The notes: generated from the sequence alone by a model not told the origin. A stretch of DNA of 41,201 nt from Planctomycetaceae bacterium (GCA_003153375.1 PLYM01000002.1:1-41201); one strand, 5' to 3'; positions 1 to 7,929 are shown, counted from the first letter of the stretch. A program made the numbers and translations.

Positions 1-691
1 ATCCGATCCAACCAGCACACATCGAGTGCTGGCAGTGCTTGCGCGATGCCCCCCCTCGGAGAGCACATTGCTGAACGGCAGATCTCCGTCTTGAAGAAAC
101 TGACGTCGCCTGTTGCTGTAACCGTCCGCGGTTAAAATATCGCATCCTTAGGGCCTCCTTGCCGGTGATGGATGTGTTGCCAAACACCATCTACGCAAGA
201 GAGGCCTTTTTTGCCTATGTCACCTCCCGCTACGGACTTGCGGGGGGATCTACGTGACATTCGAGTGACGAACTCAAGCGATTGCTTAGCGGCTGCCCCG
301 CCCATCTTCACCACCGCTTGCGAGAAGCTGCGAATGTCGTGCTCCTGTTTCAACGGATATGGCCGCACACAGCCCCGGTCGCCGCAGCGTCAGACCGAGA
401 TGTATCCTCGATCGCCAAGGTGGCTTCGCTCGACATTACTGTAGCGCGAACGCCGACTCGATTGCGCGCCCACGGTGACCAAGTCGGGGCCATCGCCGCC
501 CGGTTTAGGTTTCCGTAGAGAACGCGCTGAATTGCGGATGTATTTCTGCAATAGGAACGGCACGCGAACGGGCGAACACGCATCGTCACCTTGCTATTTG
601 CGTCCCAAATGGTAGGCTTACGTTCGTTTGCGGGGACGTTGTCAGCTTTGGACCGGCTCCGAGAGATCGTTTGGTTGGATGACTAACTGAA
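1..691. other. No recognisable gene
   Basis: About 690 bases in which I recognise no gene. The open frames present on both strands have low-complexity, Arg/Ser/Pro-rich translations typical of chance frames in GC-rich DNA, and none shows a convincing ribosome binding site or family motif. It could be decayed sequence or the far end of a gene that lies outside the window. Confidence 0.5.
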
Positions 692-719
692 GGGCAAACC
701 GGCTACCGCCGGATGGCCC
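692..719 (+). other. Nested GC-rich hairpin ahead of a terminator
   Basis: GGGC (692-695) pairs with GCCC (716-719), and inside it CCGGC (699-703) pairs with GCCGG (708-712) around a TACC loop. A terminator follows 12 bases later and a gene for a secreted protein begins at 876. Hairpin, terminator and gene in that order resemble an attenuator or riboswitch leader. It may equally be the 3' end of an unannotated small RNA or of an upstream gene. I cannot assign it to a known riboswitch class. Confidence 0.35.
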
Positions 720-730
720 GTTAAAGAGTA

Positions 731-779
731 AGCCGACGTGGTGGAAGACCTCCGGGTGTTCTGCCACGTCGGCTTTTTT
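731..779 (+). terminator. Intrinsic terminator
   Basis: Bases 731-741 (AGCCGACGTGG) pair perfectly with 764-774. The enclosed sequence extends the stem with one mismatch, and a run of six T follows at 774-779. This is a strong Rho-independent terminator for plus-strand transcription. It ends about 95 bases before the gene at 876. Confidence 0.8.
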
Positions 780-875
780 GTTTTCGGTGATTTGGCACGG
801 ACGCCAACGTAATGGATGTTCCCTTGATGCGATGCGTGTTTTACTCCAATGGTCCTTCTTAAAGAGGTTTGAACC

Positions 876-1379
876 ATGAAGACTTTAGTAGCATTCCTGA
901 CAGCCGGCGGCATGTTGCTGACCGCCCAGGCAACTTTCGCGCAGCGCGACGCCGGTTCCAAGATGAGTGGCCAAGCCTACGAAATTGGGTCGGCGGGCCT
1001 GTACCAGCAACATGCATATGAAAACGCCCAAGCAATCCAATACTATGCGGAGCAGGCCAAGGAGGTTCCAAAAGAAACGCTGAAAGAGCACGCCGAGCAA
1101 ATTCGCCACAATCTCACGTTGTCGAACAAGCGGTTGGCGTCCCTTGAAAAGCTCGCCAAGACCGACAAAATCGTTGCTCAGCATTTGACGGCGATCAAGG
1201 AACATAATGCCGAGGCAGTCGAAGCCTGCGGAATGCTCGAAGAATGCGCCGATTTGGGGGGCGACAGCGTCACCGTGTCTAAGTGCTGCATCGACATGGC
1301 CAACCACTTGAAGGCCGCAAAAGCCGAGCATGAGAAATTGGAGAAATACTTGAAATTATCGCCGGTAGTGAAGAAGTAG
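876..1379 (+). CDS. Small secreted helical protein, unknown function
   Basis: The start is ATG 876, preceded by AAAGAGG about 12 bases upstream. The 167-residue product opens with a signal peptide (Lys at position 2, hydrophobic stretch to about residue 22, likely cleavage after a Thr-Phe-Ala motif). The mature part is almost wholly predicted helix and rich in Glu, Lys, Ala and His. It has four cysteines in two groups near residues 113-141 (one Cys, then one Cys, then a Cys-Cys pair). It looks like an exported helical bundle that could bind metal or form disulfides. I do not recognise the family. It stands alone, downstream of a terminator, and probably has its own promoter in 780-860. Confidence 0.75.
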   Translation: MKTLVAFLTAGGMLLTAQATFAQRDAGSKMSGQAYEIGSAGLYQQHAYENAQAIQYYAEQAKEVPKETLKEHAEQIRHNLTLSNKRLASLEKLAKTDKIVAQHLTAIKEHNAEAVEACGMLEECADLGGDSVTVSKCCIDMANHLKAAKAEHEKLEKYLKLSPVVKK

Positions 1380-1871
1380 GCGGCCGAGTCTGTTGATCGG
1401 GGCGGTAGGTGGTCGGTGCCAAATCCAACTACCTGCCGCGCCCTTGCTTCTCGGATTCGCATTCTCGCCTTGCTGGCGACCCTCACGGCAATGTCGCAAT
1501 GCGGCAGACGAGCCGTTAGCCGATCAACGCGAGCATCGCCCGGCGAATGGGCTCGGGAAGTGACGGCCGCGCAACAAAGACCCGCTCCGACCCGGCGAAG
1601 GGTCAGAGCGGGCGAGCAGTCCATCAAGCCTTCTCGACCCGCCGCTGGATGTCGTCTGCGTCGTTGTTGAACGTCTCCTGGCCGCATCAATACCCTAATC
1701 TCCAACGGCACTACGTGGCAGGCGGGGGCTGGTCGCACCACCTCAGTCATTCTTACGATCGATTTCCCCGATCCATCCGCCGGTATCATTGAGGCCTGCG
1801 ACATCGTCATGTTCTTCACCGTCGTCGTTTATCAGGCATGCCGAGAGGTCGGACCAGTGTAGGATTGCTTT
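1380..1871. other. Gene-free stretch with one strong inverted repeat
   Basis: I see no supportable gene in these 490 bases. They hold a 13-bp inverted repeat with one mismatch (1581-1593 against 1600-1612, six-base loop). On the plus strand no T-run follows it. On the minus strand the sequence after it is TCTTTGTTGC, so it could be a weak minus-strand terminator. The right end leads into the IS630 transposase remnant, and the transposase's missing N-terminal HTH is not readable here. Confidence 0.45.
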
Positions 1872-2426
1872 GTGCGTCTGAGAATCGAGGGGAATATATC
1901 CCGGGACGTAGCCGCCATGGGACCTCAGGATCTCGCCCACGAATTCGGCGTCCTGCGATCGCTGGCTGGCATTTATCATCTGCTGCATCGCTTGGGCTAT
2001 TCATATCTGCGCCCGCGGCCCCGTCACCGCTTAGCGAATCCTCAAGCTCAGGAAGATTTTAAGCTCGCATTGCCGGCGCGACTGCTGGCCGTGCGCGACG
2101 CCCATCCTGGCAAGCAGTTGCGAGTGTATTTTCAAGACGAGTCGCGGTTCGGACAACAAGGCACGACGACCAATCTATGGGCCCTCCGCGGCTCACGACC
2201 GACGGCGGTTCGGCAGACCGAATACCAATACCTGTGGGTACTCGGCGCGGTGTGCCCGGAAACGGGACACGCGGAGGGTCTTTTGAGTCCGCAGTTGAAC
2301 ACGAAAATCGTCAATCTGTTTTTGCAGCAGTTCTCTCAAACGCTCGGCGCCGATGAACATGCTGCCATGATTTGGGACGGCGCCGGCTTCCACATCAGCA
2401 GAGAGTTGCGAGTTCCAACCAATATC
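1872..2426 (+). pseudogene. IS630-family transposase, N-terminal part (split and truncated)
   Basis: The frame contains the IS630/Tc1-type DDE transposase core. It shows a linker ending in LLHRLGYSYLRPRPRH, the first catalytic Asp region VYFQDESRFGQQG, and the second Asp region IWDGAGFH. Reading stops matching the family at the triplets for VPTN (about 2420). The rest of the core, including the third acidic residue, resumes at 5056. The usual N-terminal HTH of about 60 residues is also missing, so the copy was already shortened or mutated. The open frame runs on to 2729, but beyond 2426 it is read-through into the inserted cassette and is not transposase. Confidence 0.85.
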
Positions 2427-2867
2427 GTAAGCGGACATCAACTGTTTCCGGTGCGGACGATCCGATGCAAAGTGCTTCGCCAACTGCCGCTTTCGTTGCC
2501 AGATATCTTCGGTCTTGATGTACAGCACGCCAAGGCTTTTCCAATAGACGGCGTGGGAAAGTGTTTTGGCAAGCTTACCGAAAACAGCGAGGCGATACGG
2601 GGGTTCATGAAGAAGAACGTAGTCAAGCCAGCGTTCCTCGGCCAAGGCTTTCGCAGCCGCCTCTTCTGCGGTTTGAAGGAGATGATTGATCCATGCCGCC
2701 CCCTCCATCTTGACGCCGACCACATGTAACAGGGGATGTTGCAACATCAGACCATCCGATGTCCCAGTGTCGTGAGCCAGATACGCCCAAAGGTCGGAGC
2801 GTAGCGGCTCCTTCTTGCTCATGAGCGTGAGCATCAGCCCTGTGGCTGCTTCCACTTCGAAATTCAT
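2193..2867 (-). CDS. Hypothetical protein at the cassette's left edge, running off its end
   Basis: The start is ATG 2867, with an in-frame stop immediately upstream, and the 224-residue frame is open to 2193. Only the first 146 residues or so (2427-2867) lie in the cassette. The remaining 78 are antisense to the IS630 transposase and are an accident of insertion. The cassette part looks like a genuine soluble protein: a helical Ala/Glu/Leu-rich centre followed by a segment rich in Tyr, Trp and Lys (HAVYWKSLGVLYIKTED). I recognise no family. The natural C-terminus would have been supplied by the original flanking DNA or was lost. The ribosome binding site is weak. Confidence 0.5.
   Translation of the reverse strand: MNFEVEAATGLMLTLMSKKEPLRSDLWAYLAHDTGTSDGLMLQHPLLHVVGVKMEGAAWINHLLQTAEEAAAKALAEERWLDYVLLHEPPYRLAVFGKLAKTLSHAVYWKSLGVLYIKTEDIWQRKRQLAKHFASDRPHRKQLMSAYDIGWNSQLSADVEAGAVPNHGSMFIGAERLRELLQKQIDDFRVQLRTQKTLRVSRFRAHRAEYPQVLVFGLPNRRRS
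2419..2426. repeat. Target-site duplication, left copy (CCAATATC)
   Basis: CCAATATC occurs here and again at 5056-5063, exactly flanking the inserted cassette. Removing the cassette plus one copy rejoins the IS630 transposase in frame (VPTN followed by ITLVQLPPYSPELNP). This is strong evidence that it is a true 8-bp duplication made on insertion. Confidence 0.88.
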
Positions 2868-3064
2868 CGATCACCGTCTGTGATGGATGGTTTGGGGTTG
2901 GCCACTTCTCCTGTTGGCAAATCCGGGTGTCTCGGCCCTTTCGACTGCCAAGCTGGAGAGCCCAAGGCTTGTCTGAGGAACCGTAGCCAACCATCATAGG
3001 GGATGTTGGAAAACGATCAATCACCTGGACAATCTTCAAATCACCGCTCGAATCCAGCAGACGA

Positions 3065-3463
3065 ATGATGCACGCTGAACCTGAGAGAACGAATCGAAAA
3101 CGGAAGAATCCCGAGCCGACTCAGAAGAAATCAGCGAACTCAGAATTGCTGCGGCCGGTCAAAGCCGTGTATCGACTCCTCGGCAGGTATCTCGACATGA
3201 CGTTTGCAGAGTTCCAGGTCGGCGTCTTGCAAGATGTGCACCCAGAAACCGAAGTCGCAATTTGGTGCAGGATCGCAACGGTGTGGTACGACTACCACGA
3301 GAGGGTGCTCGAAAGTGAGCGTCTTTCTAAGGTCGAGGAGCAGAAGCTTCTTGTTGCGCTGATCGCCATTTTTGCAGGCGAGAAGAACGTGCGGAGACTG
3401 CCAGTGTCGGCCGAGGTCGGAACTCTGCTTTTGTTCTGCTACGATAGTGTGGCGAGGGCGTGA
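3065..3463 (+). CDS. Hypothetical cassette protein
   Basis: The 132-residue product has a highly basic, polar N-terminal 30 residues (Arg/Lys/Asn/Pro-rich) and then a compact helical domain rich in Leu, Val and Glu with a central Trp-Cys-Arg and Trp-Tyr-Asp-Tyr. Two adjacent ATG codons (3065 and 3068) could start it. No strong ribosome binding site precedes them. It ends one codon into the frame that leads to the next gene, and the two plus-strand genes probably form an operon ended by the hairpin at 3885-3930. The function is unknown. The basic tail could contact nucleic acid. Confidence 0.55.
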   Translation: MMHAEPERTNRKRKNPEPTQKKSANSELLRPVKAVYRLLGRYLDMTFAEFQVGVLQDVHPETEVAIWCRIATVWYDYHERVLESERLSKVEEQKLLVALIAIFAGEKNVRRLPVSAEVGTLLLFCYDSVARA

Positions 3464-3534
3464 TCTGCGCTCCTAGGCCACAGCCGTGGCACGCATCTCA
3501 AGCTGAGCCGCCACAACAAAGGGAGGTGATCGAG

Positions 3535-3867
3535 GTGAAATCGTCAACACATAAAAAGCGGGGACCACGAGCCGGCAGCAAATCGGAAAGGATCAGAGAA
3601 GCCTTGAAGGCGAATCCAGGTCAAACCCGTAAAGAAGTCGCAGAAAAGTTTGACGCTTCGTATGGACTAGCCGAGAAAATTGTCACCGAAGTCAGGGGCG
3701 TCAAAAAGCAGACGAAGAAAGCAGGCAAATCCAAGCAGAGTGGCGGCGGTGACACTGGCGACGACGGCGTTGCGGCCAAAGCGATTTCCTTCATCGAGGC
3801 TGCTGGCGGACTCCAGCAGGCAATCGACATCCTTCAAGTTGCACAGAAGATTTCCGTGACGATTTGA
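3535..3867 (+). CDS. Small HTH-containing DNA-binding protein of the cassette
   Basis: I choose GTG 3535 because a near-perfect Shine-Dalgarno sequence (AAAGGGAGGTGAT, 3518-3530) sits four bases upstream. The open frame itself could extend to 3460. The 110-residue product starts with a basic stretch, followed by SKSERIREALKANPGQTRKE and a second helix ending in SYGLAEKIVTEV. This helix-turn-helix pattern is seen in small phyletically restricted regulators of planctomycetes. A Lys/Gly-rich linker leads to a C-terminal amphipathic helix (about residues 85-110) suited to dimerisation. It is likely the cassette's own regulator. Target and role are unknown. Confidence 0.65.
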   Translation: MKSSTHKKRGPRAGSKSERIREALKANPGQTRKEVAEKFDASYGLAEKIVTEVRGVKKQTKKAGKSKQSGGGDTGDDGVAAKAISFIEAAGGLQQAIDILQVAQKISVTI

Positions 3868-3884
3868 ACGCCTGAATGCAGCCC

Positions 3885-3930
3885 AACGAAAAAGCCCCTT
3901 GCCGAGTTTGTGGGCGGGGGCTTTTTCGTT
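3885..3930. terminator. Bidirectional terminator of the cassette
   Basis: A perfect 14-bp stem (3885-3898 with 3917-3930, AACGAAAAAGCCCC arm) carries both an A-run on its left arm and a T-run on its right arm, so it can terminate transcription in both directions. It lies 17 bases after the stop of the plus-strand HTH gene and 2 bases after the stop of the minus-strand gene ending at 3933, exactly between convergent units. Confidence 0.9.
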
Positions 3931-3932
3931 GG

Positions 3933-4127
3933 TTAACGGTTGCTCGACCCCACGAAGTGGCGTTGCGTCTCTTTGTCACCGACCGTCTCGCCAGCTAATC
4001 GGCGTGCATATCGCCGCTGCACGAATCGCCTTCCGCTTTTCGATGTGGGCTCTTTGCCGCCTTTTTCCCGCAAGCTATTGACCCACTTGTAGTCAGTCAA
4101 TCGTTGAGGTTGTCCGGTGGTAATCAT
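3933..4127 (-). CDS. Small basic hypothetical protein of the cassette
   Basis: ATG 4127 opens a 64-residue frame that is very rich in Arg, Lys and Gly (RRFVQRRYARRLAG in the middle). The frame is open further upstream to 4187, but no better start is seen. It ends immediately before the bidirectional terminator, which supports real transcription from the right. The ribosome binding site is poor (AAGAGA). No family is recognised. Confidence is moderate at best, because composition of this kind also occurs in chance frames. Confidence 0.35.
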   Translation of the reverse strand: MITTGQPQRLTDYKWVNSLREKGGKEPTSKSGRRFVQRRYARRLAGETVGDKETQRHFVGSSNR

Positions 4128-4170
4128 TCTTGTCTCTTCTTGTAGTCCGACTCGTCGGCCACGACAACCG

Positions 4171-4350
4171 TCAGTTGCTGGCCCCACGGCTTGATGAGTG
4201 AGCAGCTAGTTCCTTCTTGGTCATTTCGTCGATTGCGTGAAGTACCTTGTCATAGGCGAGCACGGACCAGAGGTCCATGCAACTTGGACACCTTACAGTG
4301 TCCTCACACATCTGCTCAACTTGCCTCCTAAGAACCTTCAACTCGTCCAT
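4171..4350 (-). CDS. 59-residue Cys-pair protein of the cassette
   Basis: ATG 4350 is preceded by GGGGAG at a spacing of about 9 bases. The product opens with MDELKVLRRQVEQMCEDTV, then a CPSC motif (residues 21-24), then an amphipathic Lys/Glu helix. An early Cys plus CPSC could form a small metal-binding or redox site. It lies upstream of the 4127-3933 ORF and downstream of the 4745-4518 ORF on the same strand, so the three may form one short operon. The function is unknown. Confidence 0.5.
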   Translation of the reverse strand: MDELKVLRRQVEQMCEDTVRCPSCMDLWSVLAYDKVLHAIDEMTKKELAAHSSSRGASN

Positions 4351-4517
4351 GTTTTCAAACTCCCCAATCGAGAGAACTGCCCGACCAGATGTAGCCGCCC
4401 TCGACCTCAGCGGAATAGGTGTGGTTCTGATTGACCCACCAATAACGCATAAGGCGATTCGCCTCTAGAACGGATTAAACCAAATTGGGTGCGGGCCGGA
4501 AGGACCAGATTGGTGAA

Positions 4518-4745
4518 TTACCCCGTGTCGCCACTTGGTGGCAAGTCTTTGTCAGTTGCAAGCGGCTTTTTAGATTTCATCAGATGCTTGCCGTTTCCCA
4601 TGCCCCTTAGCTCATCGTAGGTAAACGACACGTCCTGCGTGCGAAAGACCCGACCTGGGTAAAGCTGTGACCAAGCCATGCTCGACTTTTGGTCTCGTAC
4701 CTGAAGTATCTCGCCCTGTATTTCAATTTCTAGCGTGATCGCCAT
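4518..4745 (-). CDS. Hypothetical cassette protein, 75 residues
   Basis: ATG 4745 begins a 75-residue frame whose N-terminal half has alternating hydrophobic residues (MAITLEIEIQGEILQVRDQ) suggesting beta strands, followed by a Lys-rich tail. It is the most upstream of the three minus-strand cassette genes. The ribosome binding site (GGAG) is about 12 bases from the ATG, which is loose. No family is recognised. The strand-like pattern and codon use are more gene-like than those of the surrounding frames. Confidence 0.45.
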   Translation of the reverse strand: MAITLEIEIQGEILQVRDQKSSMAWSQLYPGRVFRTQDVSFTYDELRGMGNGKHLMKSKKPLATDKDLPPSGDTG

Positions 4746-4950
4746 TACGTCAGTTTTCTCCGCTGGACATGAAGGGCAATTTAAAGGCGATCATTCTCGT
4801 GGTCTGTCATCATACCAGCCACGGGGACCGTTTCATTGGTGCAACCCCGGGACCTCTAGGATATATCCGTCATGCCATATTACTCAAGCATCTCCGAGTT
4901 TTGTTGTGAGTCTGATTGGGCGTCATAGTTGATGATTGTGTTTTTCCGAG

Positions 4951-4970
4951 CTAAACTTGCCGTTTAGTTT
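4951..4970 (+). terminator. Short hairpin with T-run near the cassette's right end
   Basis: CTAAAC (4951-4956) pairs with GTTTAG (4962-4967) around TTGCC and is followed by T bases. The stem is short and AT-rich, so it would be a weak terminator. It lies just before the ATG at 4998 that happens to read through the cassette end into the second half of the IS630 transposase. Confidence 0.35.
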
Positions 4971-5055
4971 TCAAATCACAACTGGGGAGTCAACAACATG
5001 GCAAAGAAAATGACCGTCGTCGTCGAAATCTCCAATGGCGGTGGAGCGCGCTTAC

Positions 5056-5063
5056 CCAATATC
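5056..5063. repeat. Target-site duplication, right copy (CCAATATC)
   Basis: This is the right-hand copy of the 8-bp repeat flanking the cassette. It belongs to the transposase coding sequence and matches 2419-2426 exactly. Confidence 0.88.
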
Positions 5064-5279
5064 ACGCTGGTGCAACTGCCGCCCTATAGTCCCGAACTGA
5101 ATCCGATCGAGAACCTCTGGCACTATCTAAAGAGCCATTTCTGGTCGAACCGAGCTTACGCCGACTACAACGAACTGGAACAAGCCGCGATCGATGCCTG
5201 GCGGCAAGCCGTCCTTGATGCCGACTTGATGAAAACCGTTTGCGCCTCTCCCTACGCAAATCGCGCTACTTCAGACTAG
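5056..5279 (+). pseudogene. IS630-family transposase, C-terminal part
   Basis: This is the second half of the transposase interrupted at 2426. It reads ITLVQLPPYSPELNPIENLW, the classic IS630/Tc1 third-acidic-residue block, followed by a Trp/Tyr-rich helix and the stop at 5277-5279. An ATG at 4998 inside the cassette gives an in-frame fusion of 93 residues, but the first 19 are cassette-encoded. Without the two N-terminal catalytic Asp residues the product cannot transpose. Confidence 0.85.
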
Positions 5280-5438
5280 ACGGCGTCTAAGAAGCATGCC
5301 AATAACGGCGACAAATAGAATCACCCCCCAGCAGCGCGTCGAAGATGGCAAACTGCTTGCCACTTCACGTATGTGGAACATGCGCCGCCACTTTGAAACG
5401 CCGTCAACATGAACGCCGCACATCGGTGTCTTGGTTGG

Positions 5439-6740
5439 TTAATGATCAAAAGTCGGTGGTCGCACGTAGGCTTGGTATCCGGCGTAACTGGCGGCATCGC
5501 CCAGTTGCTCCTCGATTCGTAACAGTTGGTTGTATTTCTCTACCCGTTCGCCGCGGGCGGGCGCACCGGACTTGAGGTGACCGGTGTCCATCGCAACTGT
5601 CAAGTCCGCGATGAAGCTGTCCACCGTTTCGCCGCTGCGATGAGAAACGAAAGCGCCCCAGCCGTGAAATTGAGCCAATCGTACAGCGGCGATAGTCTCC
5701 GTCACGGTGCCGATTTGATTGAGCTTGATGAGTACTGCATTGGCGATACTCTGGTCGATGCCGCGCGCGATCAGCTTCGGATTGGTACAGAATACATCAT
5801 CACCAACCAATTCGATTCGTTCGCCCAAGGCGGCGTTGAGCTGTTTCCATCCCGGCCAGTCGTCTTGGCCCATGCCATCCTCAAGCAATACGAGGGGGTA
5901 GGTTGTGGTCAGTGTTTCGTAATAGGCGACCATTTGTTCCGGTTCCAAATGGCGTTCTTCGCGACGTAAATGATAACGGCCGTTCTCGAAGAACTCGCTG
6001 GACGCGGGATCACAAGCAATACCCACGTCCTTGCCCGGTTTGAAACCGGCGTGCGTGATGGCTTCGACAATCAACTCGAACGGCTCTTCATTGGACTTTA
6101 CGTGAGGCGCGAAACCACCTTCGTCGCCGACTCCCACCGACATATTTCTTTCTTCCAACAAATCGAGCAGGGAATGATAAATCTCACTACCCCACTCAAG
6201 CGCCTGACAGAAACTTTCCGAACCGTAGGGAGCGATCATGTATTCCTGAAAATCAGCGCCCTGCCAATGGGCATGCACGCCGCCGTTCAGGATGTTCATA
6301 TGCGGGACCGGTAATCGCGTGGCGGAGGGGCCGCCGAGGTAATGGTACAGCGGCAGATTGCACGCTGCGGCGGCAGCTCGGGCCACAGCCATGGAGACCC
6401 CGAGGATCGCGTTAGCGCCCAGCCGAGATTTGTTCTCCGTGCCATCCAATTCAATCATCCGTCGGTCGATTTCTGCTTGATCGACCGCATCCAACCCGAT
6501 CACGGCCTTGGAAAGCGAGTCATTAACGGCCGCCACGGCTTTGGTCACGCCTTTGCCATGGTAGCGCCGCTGGTCACCGTCACGTAACTCGACCGCCTCG
6601 CGGCTGCCGGTCGAGGCGCCCGACGGAACCGCGGCTCTGACCGACACGCCGCAGGCCAGCGTACATTCCACTTCGACGGTCGGGTTGCCGCGCGAATCCA
6701 GAATCTCGCGGGCATGTAACGTGCGGATGGTGCTATCCAT
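5439..6740 (-). CDS. eno: Enolase
   Basis: Enolase (phosphopyruvate hydratase) interconverts 2-phosphoglycerate and phosphoenolpyruvate in the cytosol. The sequence keeps the landmarks: REILDSRGNPTVEVE near the N-terminus, a substrate-loop His in the NGGVHAH region, Mg ligands in CDPASSEF, LLEDGMGQDDW and VGDDVF, the catalytic Lys in LIKLNQIGTVTET, and VSHRSGET followed by KYNQLLRIEE. Length (433 residues from ATG 6740; GTG 6752 is an alternative) is normal. Neither start has a good Shine-Dalgarno. The HAHWQGAD insertion and the GMGQ variant differ from housekeeping enolases, suggesting a divergent, possibly transferred paralogue. With gpmA and ppsA nearby it supplies the PEP/3-phosphoglycerate branch. 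Confidence 0.95.
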   Translation of the reverse strand: MDSTIRTLHAREILDSRGNPTVEVECTLACGVSVRAAVPSGASTGSREAVELRDGDQRRYHGKGVTKAVAAVNDSLSKAVIGLDAVDQAEIDRRMIELDGTENKSRLGANAILGVSMAVARAAAAACNLPLYHYLGGPSATRLPVPHMNILNGGVHAHWQGADFQEYMIAPYGSESFCQALEWGSEIYHSLLDLLEERNMSVGVGDEGGFAPHVKSNEEPFELIVEAITHAGFKPGKDVGIACDPASSEFFENGRYHLRREERHLEPEQMVAYYETLTTTYPLVLLEDGMGQDDWPGWKQLNAALGERIELVGDDVFCTNPKLIARGIDQSIANAVLIKLNQIGTVTETIAAVRLAQFHGWGAFVSHRSGETVDSFIADLTVAMDTGHLKSGAPARGERVEKYNQLLRIEEQLGDAASYAGYQAYVRPPTFDH

Positions 6741-7014
6741 ATTGGTTTTCACTTTCGGTCAGGTGCAATCATGAAGTGTGGTCCAATCACCCACGGCGGC
6801 GGTATAATGCGCGTTCATCAGATGTTCATTCATTAGGACGACTGACACACGACAGGCGGCGCCGATCGCCGAAATGAAATTGCCTTGCCGTCGATTTCGC
6901 TTGGAATCGATCTGCACGGCGAAGGTACTCCAAGCTTTCGCAAAATTATTGCTCGCACCGAGTCCACGTGTTCCGGGCTTTGCCAGCAAACGGCGCGTTA
7001 CCGGGTAAGGTCGC

Positions 7015-7929
7015 TCATTCATCGAGGACTTCGGCCCAACGGTGATGCATGATCGACGCGATGGCCACCGACGCGAGCCGCGCGATCGGCGGGTCCGAAC
7101 GAGACGGCAGCACGATTGGGACTTTGGCGCCGACGACGACACCGGCCATCACACCCCCTGCAAAGTATTCCAGTCCTTTGACCAGGATGTTGTCAGCGTC
7201 CAATTCTGGAGCAAGTAGAATGTCGGCATCGCCTGCCACCTCACTCTCGATTTGCTTGGTCTTCACCGCTTCGGGTGAGATTGCGTTGTCGAACGCCAGC
7301 GGGCCATCGACCACCGCATGGCGAATCTGCCGCCGCTGGGCCATCTTGCTCAGGCAGGCGGCATCGACTGTGGAGCCGATGTCAGGGTTGACGAGCTCGA
7401 CTGCAGACAAGGCCGCGACCTTCGGCCGCTCGACCCCCAGTATACGGGCTAGGTCCACGGCGTTCTGCACGATCGAGCACTTCTGTGCGAGATCCGGTTG
7501 GACGTTGATTGCCGCGTCGGTGACGAACAACAGCTTGTGATAGGAAGGTAATTCGATGATGAAGACATGGCTCAACCGGCGCTCGGTGCGTAGTAGCGCC
7601 AGCGCCGCGTGCATCAATGTATCCGTGTGCAGCCAACCCTTGATCAAGCCGGTTACCTCACCCGTGACGGCTAGTTCTGTACCCCGCCGTGCGGCTTCTT
7701 CTTCGCTGATTGCCGCCACAACACGGTGGCCCTGCAGCGAAACCCCCGCCTCGGCCGCAGTCTTTTCGATCCGTCGCTGGACGCCGATGAACACCGGTTC
7801 GATTAGCCGATGCTCGAGCGCCTGAGCGACGCCTTCCATCACATGCCGCTCGCCGGCATCGACGACCGCCATTGTCAGCGGCGGATGCTGCGAGGCCCGT
7901 TCAATTAAGGCCTCAAGTTTCTTGCCCAT
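7015..7929 (-). CDS. Phosphate acetyl/butyryltransferase family enzyme
   Basis: This 304-residue protein belongs to the PTA_PTB family, which transfers acyl groups between CoA and phosphate (acetyl-CoA or butyryl-CoA to the acyl phosphate). Features include the N-terminal AVVDAGERHVMEGVAQALE segment, a central TGEVTGLIKGWLHTD substrate region, and the C-terminal PELDADNILVKGLEYFAGG block followed by GAKVPIVLPSRSD. The size fits the short Ptb/Pta type without extra domains. Beside pyruvate:ferredoxin oxidoreductase it probably converts acetyl-CoA to acetyl phosphate, or the reverse. No acetate kinase is in the window. Acyl-chain specificity cannot be read from the sequence. A 274-base gap separates it from eno. 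Confidence 0.88.
   Translation of the reverse strand: MGKKLEALIERASQHPPLTMAVVDAGERHVMEGVAQALEHRLIEPVFIGVQRRIEKTAAEAGVSLQGHRVVAAISEEEAARRGTELAVTGEVTGLIKGWLHTDTLMHAALALLRTERRLSHVFIIELPSYHKLLFVTDAAINVQPDLAQKCSIVQNAVDLARILGVERPKVAALSAVELVNPDIGSTVDAACLSKMAQRRQIRHAVVDGPLAFDNAISPEAVKTKQIESEVAGDADILLAPELDADNILVKGLEYFAGGVMAGVVVGAKVPIVLPSRSDPPIARLASVAIASIMHHRWAEVLDE

Larger units (their letters stand above)
2427..5055. mobile_element. Non-autonomous cassette with IS66-like ends
   Basis: The 2629-bp segment begins GTAAGCG and ends CGCTTAC. It is flanked by the 8-bp repeat CCAATATC and interrupts an IS630 transposase gene. GTAAGCG ends and 8-bp target duplications are hallmarks of the IS66 family. No transposase or accessory tnpA/tnpB-like gene is inside. 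Instead there are about six small ORFs, arranged as two plus-strand genes converging on three minus-strand genes at a bidirectional terminator, plus one minus-strand gene at the left edge. It is best read as a mobile insertion cassette moved in trans by an IS66 transposase. The conserved duplication suggests a fairly recent insertion. Confidence 0.8.

Noticed and set aside
690-730. c-di-GMP-I (GEMM) riboswitch, suggested by GGGCAAACC
   Set aside because: The matching GGACGCAAAGCC segment and the tetraloop-receptor architecture are not present.
792-808. Perfect -24 element TTGGCACG upstream of the gene at 876
   Set aside because: The -12 position reads CCAAC with no GC in register, so it is not a sigma-54 promoter.
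1800-5320. IS630 terminal inverted repeats around GCATGC near 1840 and 5297
   Set aside because: The shared sequence is a six-base self-palindrome with poor flanking match and no convincing TA duplication.
6802-6807. Perfect TATAAT on the plus strand between eno and the phosphotransacylase gene
   Set aside because: There is no -35 partner and no plus-strand gene downstream; the site is on the wrong strand for eno.
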